DNA of 64,000 bases from Zarea fungicola (taxonomy: Eukaryota > Ascomycota > Sordariomycetes > Hypocreales > Cordycipitaceae): contig FWCC01000124.1 in NCBI GenBank assembly GCA_900169235.1, positions 124,001 through 188,000 of the forward strand, written 5' to 3'. This document shows, one piece after another, positions 58,652-64,000 of the stretch (position 1 is its first letter; each line of letters opens with the position of its first letter). Made by a program: the position numbers and the translations under genes. The notes under the pieces were generated by a model. It was not told the DNA's origin, searched no databases, and was given only the letters and a program-made list of their open reading frames with translations.

Positions 58652-59459
58652 GGGAGAATACACTGATCAAACCGTGCCAAAAGAGAGGCGTTTGATGCAT
58701 ATTGAGAATGTTGAGACTGGTACGCCTTGATGAATTCAATACAGTGGATGAGTAACGGATTCTTGCAGAATCCCGGAAACCCGCGGACCACGAAGAAAAT
58801 TGGGGCAGTTTCTATCCACAACTTTAATTACCGACCTAGTGGTGTAATTCGGGGCAAAAAGCGAATGTGCGCGATCCTGACCTGTTGAATCCTCATCAAG
58901 TCGGCGAACTGCCCGATTTAAACAGCCCGATTCTTGTACATCGCAAATATTCCGATCAATGTTGTTCTTCTCGTTCAATATGCAGATAGGTTTGGTTTCG
59001 TTCAATTTTTTCGATGCATTCTTTCGCACAAACTTGTGATGTTGACGCCAGTATCGAATTGCGAGGACGATATCGGCAGCCACAGTAGCCCAGCCCGTGG
59101 CGGACCGCTGTTCCCTCCGTGTCATATCCGACCTAAGGTTGAGTACGGCGGGCGGCTAACTGCTCCGGGAAACTGAAAGTAAGATTATGTGACTAAAAAC
59201 ATCAGGTAATAAAGCACAAGTTGTAAATTGAATAGAAGACGGCCAACCTTTGGATGCAATTGCTTCACGAGGGCCGTCCGGGTCAACCGACCAGTCAACT
59301 CACATTTTACCGTGCCAAACCCCGATCTCGCTGCACTGTAGTGTAAATTTTGAAAGATAAACTGTTAGGGCTTTTATTTCGCACGGAGATCTTGAACCGT
59401 TTTGGCGAGCTGGGAAATGGCCTGTAGATGCTCTAGCCCGCGCGTGGCGTTGCGGCTAA
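58652..59459. other. Intergenic region with possible minus-strand coding remnants
   Basis: Minus strand 59125-58736 is open for 129 codons from ATG (MTRREQRSATGWATV...), and another minus frame (58821-58546) has protein-like content (FFVVRGFPGFCKNPLLIHCI, then EFIKAYQSQHSQYASNASLL) that runs into the 3' end of the plus-strand gene. They might be exons of one gene or remnants; no family recognised and no clear intron joins them. Confidence 0.35.
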
Positions 59460-60615
59460 ATGCACGAAAAACAAATGCGCCCTCCACGAAATGCACGTTT
59501 ATATGATATTTATTTTGATCTCATAATAAATCCGATCTTGCTAGCCCCATTATCTTCGAATTTGAGTGTAGTCATACTCGTCTCTACCGTTCACGCACTC
59601 GAGCAGTTCGAAATAGTTGCCCTCTATGAGCCTAAAAGTAGTTACCGATGAGCAACTACGACTTTCTCGTAAAGAACCAATCAAAATTATGAAGCCCAAT
59701 TCGCATCTAGCAGACCCTGTATGCCAAGCACAGTGCTCTCCAAATTTATGGAGATTTGAGCAACTGATATTTGATGACTTCTAACTGTGCATTAGGCTCC
59801 CTTGGCGATGGCTGGGTTCGCCACTACGCTGCTCACTGTTTCCTTGGCGATGATGAACTTTCGTGGGGTTTCAGTTCAGACCATGTTTGTCGGCAATCTT
59901 TGCTTTGTTGCCTGCATCGGCTTGCTCATCAGCGCTCAATGGGCAATGGTCCAGGGTGACACGTTTACATATACCGTGTTAACGGCATTCGGTACGAAAA
60001 TTATGTCTATAATTAACATCAAGTTATTACATTTCATACTAAGTCCAATATCTGTAGGACTGTTTTATGGCGGGTATGGGGCGGTCATGATACCCTCATT
60101 CGGTGTGGTTGATGCATATGGTGGCTACACCCCCGAATTTTATAACGCATTCGGCTTCTTTATCCTGAGTAAGATATTGATCTTTGCTCGTCAGAATATT
60201 TAAAACAGAACTAACGCCAGTTTAGTTTGGGGCGTGCTTAATTTGTTCTTCCTCCTGGCTTCTATTCGCATGTAAGTTCGAATAGCTAGATGGTCATCTG
60301 CTATCCGTTTCTCTATTTCCCACACTAACTGGACGTAGTTCCATCGTTTATATCATTGTATTTATGTGCATAGAATTCTGCCTGGTCCTCGATGGTACGT
60401 CACAGTTTGTGAAGGCCGATGGTCATGACGCTCTATATGTGAGAATGCAAAAGGCAGCTGGTGCGTTTGGCTTCGTTGCTGGTCTCTTGGGCTACTACAG
60501 CACGGCACATTATCTTTGCGAGGATGCACTAGGATTCAAGGTACCAATGGGCGATACTTCGAACTGGTCTCTAACAAAGAGAAAGTCGAGCATGGACAAA
60601 GACCTTGAGGCCTAG
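59460..60615 (+). CDS. GPR1/FUN34/YaaH (ATO) family acetate/monocarboxylate transporter
   Basis: Six exons (59460-59496, 59642-59718, 59796-59991, 60058-60168, 60226-60271, 60339-60615) give 247 residues. The plasma-membrane family carries acetate or related acids, or ammonium. Six hydrophobic segments are present. Family signatures: ADPAPLAMAGFATTLLTVS (entry motif NPxPLGLxGF, with Asp for Asn), GVSVQTMFVGNLCFVACIGL, TAFGLFYGGYGA (across intron 3), VVDAYGGYTPEFYNAFGFF, and FGFVAGLLGYYSTAHYLCED. Introns 2 to 5 are strongly supported by restored family sequence. Exon 1 (MHEKQMRPPRNA) and its GTTTAT donor are the weakest part. All six exons keep frame, so it is probably functional in spite of AT-rich surroundings. 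Confidence 0.85.
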
Positions 60616-61316
60616 ACCAATTTCATTTTTAAAGCCTGAACTCGCATCACAGACAGTGAGTCAGTGGTCGCGGCGGCAGCATTAAGACAGCAACCTAGAA
60701 TAACATCCTATAATACATGCAAAGTTACATAGAACAGCTTGATACAGAGTTTAGTTAAAAAATAGTTATCAATTGAAAATAAGTGTTTGATGTGCATTAA
60801 GCCTGTAACAATTTCTTCACGACGACGAATATAGGGTAACTAGTTGCCAACTAAGCTATACGTTTAGCCTGGTCAAAGCAAATCTTGATGTCGCAGCTCG
60901 ATTTGACAATATAATTTTACGACCTTGCAAACTGATAATAAACACTTGGAAAGTTGGTGTCACTTCACAGGCTAGACGCGGCTGTCTTCAGACAGTTATT
61001 AATTTCAGAAAGGAATCAGCACATATAGTAGATTATGAAACGAATGCCAGGACGCAAGCCGCTTCCCAATCTGGACGGCGATCAGCTGCTATATTTGAAA
61101 GAAAGACAAATTAAATATTACGCTAAAGTAAGATTGCAAGTCTCAACCACAAATCGGTTCCAATATGAAGTATCATACATCATTATAGTTACACAAGAAT
61201 ACATACCCATCCAAGACCGTCCGACAGAATTGGGCATTCCTTTAGGGGTTGTGCGGAAGACTTTCCGCTATGAAACACTGTTCTAGACACCTTTGCCGGA
61301 TGTCTCTCCCGGAAGA
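60616..61316. other. Shared 3' region of convergent genes
   Basis: 701 bases, AT-rich. A plus-strand frame at 61035-61286 (MKRMPGRKPLPNLDGDQLL...) is open for 83 codons but shows no family; it may be chance or a remnant. Confidence 0.35.
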
Positions 61317-62705
61317 TTAGACTCGTTTCGGGTTAAAATGCACCATGATTTCATCGACGGTGTTTGCAATAGACCGACCCATGGCCGCCAAAATCTCAAA
61401 CAGTTTCACGGGCACGTACATGATGAGCCACACTATCGCATAGCCCGTGTAGTACACGCACAGGCCAACGCAGCCAAACAAGATTGCGAGCGACTTGTAG
61501 AGCACCTCGCCCGCGCCGAGTGCGACCTTCAGCACGGCTTTGGGGAACTGGACGAAGACGGCGCGCGCGGCGACGGCGATGCCGTTCCAGACGTCCTGCA
61601 GTGTGATTTGCCTGAACCACGAGACGACGGCCGCAAGAGCGGTGTGGATGACGGACGCAATCGCCTTGGCCGCATGGGCGACGGACTGGTACACGCGGAT
61701 CGCGCCGGCCTGCAGCCACTTGGCGATGATCTCGAGCACGCGGGGGATGCCGCAGATGAATCGCCACGCCGCCCTGGCCGCCCACTTGCAGAGCCGCGGC
61801 GTCGCCTTGACGGCCCTCCAGATGTACCCTGGAACCTTGGCAAGGGCCTTGGCGAGCCGCACGAGCAGGCCGGGCAGGCCCAGGATCTTCTTCTTGATCC
61901 AGCTGCCGATGCGCGCCCGGTTCTCCCAGACCCATTTCGGCGCGTGCCAGAACACCACCTTGGGCGGCGCAATCACCGTGTAGTAGCAAAACGTGCCAAT
62001 CTTTTGGCACGAGCGCTTCACGATCCGCATCTGCTTCGCGTGCTTCCCCTTCCAGCGCCTCCAGCCCCCGCCGCGCCGCGCGGGCAGGTAGTCCACAATC
62101 TCGCGATGCCCGTTCTCGGCGGCGAGCCGCAGCGCCAGCGCGCCGTCGGGCGCTACCAGGCTGTCGTCGGCGCCGCACTCCTCCATCAGGACCTTGACCA
62201 TGGCGAGGGGCCCGTACTCGGCAGCGTACTGGAGCGGCGTGCGCTGAAAGTGCGTGCCCTGGCCGCTGCCGGCCTCGTAGATGACGGTGGCGGACTGCCC
62301 GTAGCCGTTGACGAGCGCGCCGAGGCTGACGAGCCGCCGGACCATGCCGATATGCCCGGCGCGGACGGCGGTCAGGAGTGGTGTCTCCTTGTAGATGTTG
62401 GGGGTGTCGGGCGAGACGAGGCCTCGCGCGATAAAGTCGGCGACGACCTCTTCTTGATTGCTGGTGACGGCATCGTTGAAGGAGCTGCAAATATCGCGCC
62501 CCAGCGATGCCGCATCGCCGTCCGCTACGCACCCATCAACGCGACGGATATCTCCCGCCGCCAGGATAGGCAGGGCGAGGTCTGGTGTTGCCGCGATGCG
62601 GTCATCCAGGCTTAAATCGGGGTTGTCTTCGGCTGTGTAGACGGGCAAGTTGTCGCCGCTGTTCCGGGGAACATGGTCGTGTACAATGACGAATTCGTCA
62701 GACAT
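61317..62705 (-). CDS. Ankyrin-repeat protein with basic, hydrophobic C-terminal half
   Basis: One exon, 462 residues, very GC-rich unlike its flanks. Ankyrin repeats cover about 85-215: TPLLTAVRAGHIGMVRRLVS with LGALVNGYG, TPLQYAAEYGPLAMVKVLME, and ALALRLAAENGHREIVDYL. From about 225 the protein changes to Trp/Lys/Arg-rich amphipathic helices (RIGSWIKKKILGLPGLLVRL, KWAARAAWRFICGIP, VLEIIAKWLQAG) and then hydrophobic segments (LAILFGCVGLCVYYTGYAIV, WLIMYVPVKLFEIL). This suggests a membrane-associated C-terminus behind an ankyrin head. No NACHT or death-effector name can be given. High GC makes long false frames on other strands (for example 61293-62615). Confidence 0.85.
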   Translation of the reverse strand: MSDEFVIVHDHVPRNSGDNLPVYTAEDNPDLSLDDRIAATPDLALPILAAGDIRRVDGCVADGDAASLGRDICSSFNDAVTSNQEEVVADFIARGLVSPDTPNIYKETPLLTAVRAGHIGMVRRLVSLGALVNGYGQSATVIYEAGSGQGTHFQRTPLQYAAEYGPLAMVKVLMEECGADDSLVAPDGALALRLAAENGHREIVDYLPARRGGGWRRWKGKHAKQMRIVKRSCQKIGTFCYYTVIAPPKVVFWHAPKWVWENRARIGSWIKKKILGLPGLLVRLAKALAKVPGYIWRAVKATPRLCKWAARAAWRFICGIPRVLEIIAKWLQAGAIRVYQSVAHAAKAIASVIHTALAAVVSWFRQITLQDVWNGIAVAARAVFVQFPKAVLKVALGAGEVLYKSLAILFGCVGLCVYYTGYAIVWLIMYVPVKLFEILAAMGRSIANTVDEIMVHFNPKRV

Positions 62706-63350
62706 GTTTTCCTAAGGATTGGGCTATTTATTTTCTAATATTTGCTTGAGAGTACGGATGCCATCATGGTACAGTCACCAATATATATAAAACTTTATAC
62801 ATTCCGATTGTTCTTGCCTAACAGGCCAGTGAGCCTGTTGAACGCCTCGGCGCCCTGACTGTGCGCGGCTGAAGAGGGCTTAAAACGCCTTGACTGGTGT
62901 TGAGAGTGGCTTGGCTCACCTTGAGTGCCAGATATGGCTAGCTTCCGACGCCGCGAATTGGTGCCGAGGGATCTTGTGATAGTTACATGCATTATGCTAA
63001 GAACCATGTAAGGAAATGTAAAAGGAAATCATCTGACCTGCAAATCAACTGGAAAATATCCCCAACAACAACGAGTGACTATTCGAGTTCGGCATGTTTT
63101 GGTGGCATTGGAGGCCCCCGTTAGCGTAGATTGCATCTGGTAGGAGCCATTTCGCGACAGCAGACTCCCTCTACTTGGGCAGCAACTAATACAGGAAAAT
63201 TTGCATTGACACAAGTTACAGGTTATAGTAAATGTTTATGTGTAAGTATATACAATTGTGAATTGAATCAAGGCAAAATTGCAACCTTCCAATCGCCTTT
63301 TCATCCACCTGCCAACATATACAATCTTTCTCGGCAAATAACCTACCATA
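62706..63350. other. Intergenic region
   Basis: Ankyrin-gene promoter and 3' flank of the edge gene; AT-rich. Nothing else seen. Confidence 0.4.
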
Positions 63351-64000
63351 TTAAAACATGTCCCGCATATGGCCAAAAAACAGGTTTTGCGCAGCGTTCC
63401 TCATCTGGTCGTGATTCTGCATGCCATCCGGCTGCACAATATTCCGAAATCCGTTGTGACTCACAAACTCCTCATAAATGTTGCAAAACTCAGTCTGGAG
63501 TCTTACGCCGTTGACCTCCATCCCAACCCCGGGCATTGGCTGGCCTGGCCCCACTGCAGGGCCAACGTATGGGTACTGTGTCGCTGTCGGCTCCATGCGT
63601 CCTCCCCTAGCAAGGCCAATCATGCCTAGCGCGGCATTGGAATGAGCGTCGTTGTTTTGCTTTGGGGCAATGTACTGCAGATACTGCCGTAGAGTCCAGA
63701 CTATTCGCCATAGGCGCTTAGAAATGTGGCTTCGGGGTGAAAGGTCCTCGATTAAGCTTAGACCCGTGTAGAAGTCTTCCCTGCAGGTTGAAGAGAACTG
63801 TACTGGGGCTTGTATTGATGCAAGAAACATGATAGCCAGAGCTGAAACAAGAAATTGGCTGTAAAAAGCCTGCGACGACTTAATCATGCTTGTCTGGCTG
63901 TTCACATGATGTAGATATGCAACTGTGTCTTTCGCCACGTCAACACAGACTTGTGCAAGATGCGGAGCGCCGATAATGGAACTTGTGCTGTGTAGGATTG
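63351..64000 (-). CDS. C-terminal part of a fungal-specific transcription factor (5' end outside window)
   Basis: The frame enters from the window edge and ends at the stop at 63351, giving about 216 residues. It has the usual tail of Zn2Cys6 regulators: HLAQVCVDVAKDTVAYLHHV, SFYSQ-type AFYSQFLVSALAIMFLASIQ, CREDFYTGLSLIEDLSPRSH, and ISKRLWRIVWTLRQYL, followed by a Gly/Met/Pro-rich stretch and NLFFGHMRDMF. This is the C-terminal end of the fungal_trans (middle homology) region; the DNA-binding part would lie beyond the right edge. Target genes are unknown. Confidence 0.78.
   Translation of the reverse strand, partial: ILHSTSSIIGAPHLAQVCVDVAKDTVAYLHHVNSQTSMIKSSQAFYSQFLVSALAIMFLASIQAPVQFSSTCREDFYTGLSLIEDLSPRSHISKRLWRIVWTLRQYLQYIAPKQNNDAHSNAALGMIGLARGGRMEPTATQYPYVGPAVGPGQPMPGVGMEVNGVRLQTEFCNIYEEFVSHNGFRNIVQPDGMQNHDQMRNAAQNLFFGHMRDMF

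Noticed and set aside
61035..61286. 83-codon frame MKRMPGRKPLPN...
   Set aside because: Short, no family, AT-rich surroundings; kept only as a note in the intergenic entry.
61293..62615. 440-codon plus-strand open frame
   Set aside because: Antisense to the GC-rich ankyrin gene; composition (Asp/Arg/Leu/Gly repeats) is that of a complementary GC-rich strand.
1..64000. CRISPR arrays, bacterial operons, riboswitches, rRNA genes
   Set aside because: None is seen; spliced genes and family content are eukaryotic (fungal).

Overview
The window looks like nuclear DNA of a filamentous ascomycete, most likely a Sordariomycete and possibly Hypocreales. The evidence is short introns (about 50-180 bases) with GT...AG ends and CTAAC/CTGAC-like branch sites, pyrimidine-rich leaders, and fungal families such as a GH72 glucanosyltransferase, Isd11, a metacaspase with a Gly/Pro/Gln-rich head, a HET-domain protein, a GPR1/FUN34 acetate transporter and a fungal-type regulator tail. 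I cannot name the genus. Exon maps were built by hand from reading frame, splice sites and family similarity; no search was run.

Layout. 1-15.4 kb is a housekeeping block: a GPI-anchored GH72 enzyme (+), a Tbf1-like telobox protein (+), a membrane protein of unknown function (+), then three minus-strand genes (a nuclear-looking repeat protein, Isd11, Ipi3). 15.4-20.4 kb holds a small membrane-protein reading frame interrupted by one TAG (-) and a large Ser/Pro-rich protein (+). 20.4-27.8 kb is gene-poor, AT-rich and TpA-rich, as expected of old RIP-mutated DNA. Inside it is a three-exon gene for a 124-residue, ten-cysteine, probably secreted protein, visible only after splicing. 27.8-38.7 kb carries an APH-like kinase, a type II membrane glycosyltransferase-like protein, a CLN3/battenin-like protein, a methyltransferase and a WW-domain protein. 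40-48 kb carries a metacaspase, a divergent CAX-type cation exchanger, a conserved fungal protein and a serine/threonine dehydratase. 48.8-54.8 kb carries a HET-domain gene head-to-head with an Ala-rich multipass membrane protein, then a secreted histidine phosphatase. 54.8-64 kb is another decayed stretch (with an N gap between G runs) followed by a membrane protein, an ATO acetate transporter, an ankyrin protein and the 3' part of a fungal transcription factor cut by the window edge.

There is no operon or obvious biosynthetic cluster; most genes are independent. The points most worth following are the hidden Cys-rich secreted protein in the gene-poor island, the exchanger that lacks the usual second acidic motif, the HET/membrane-protein head-to-head pair, and the small membrane gene with a single in-frame stop.
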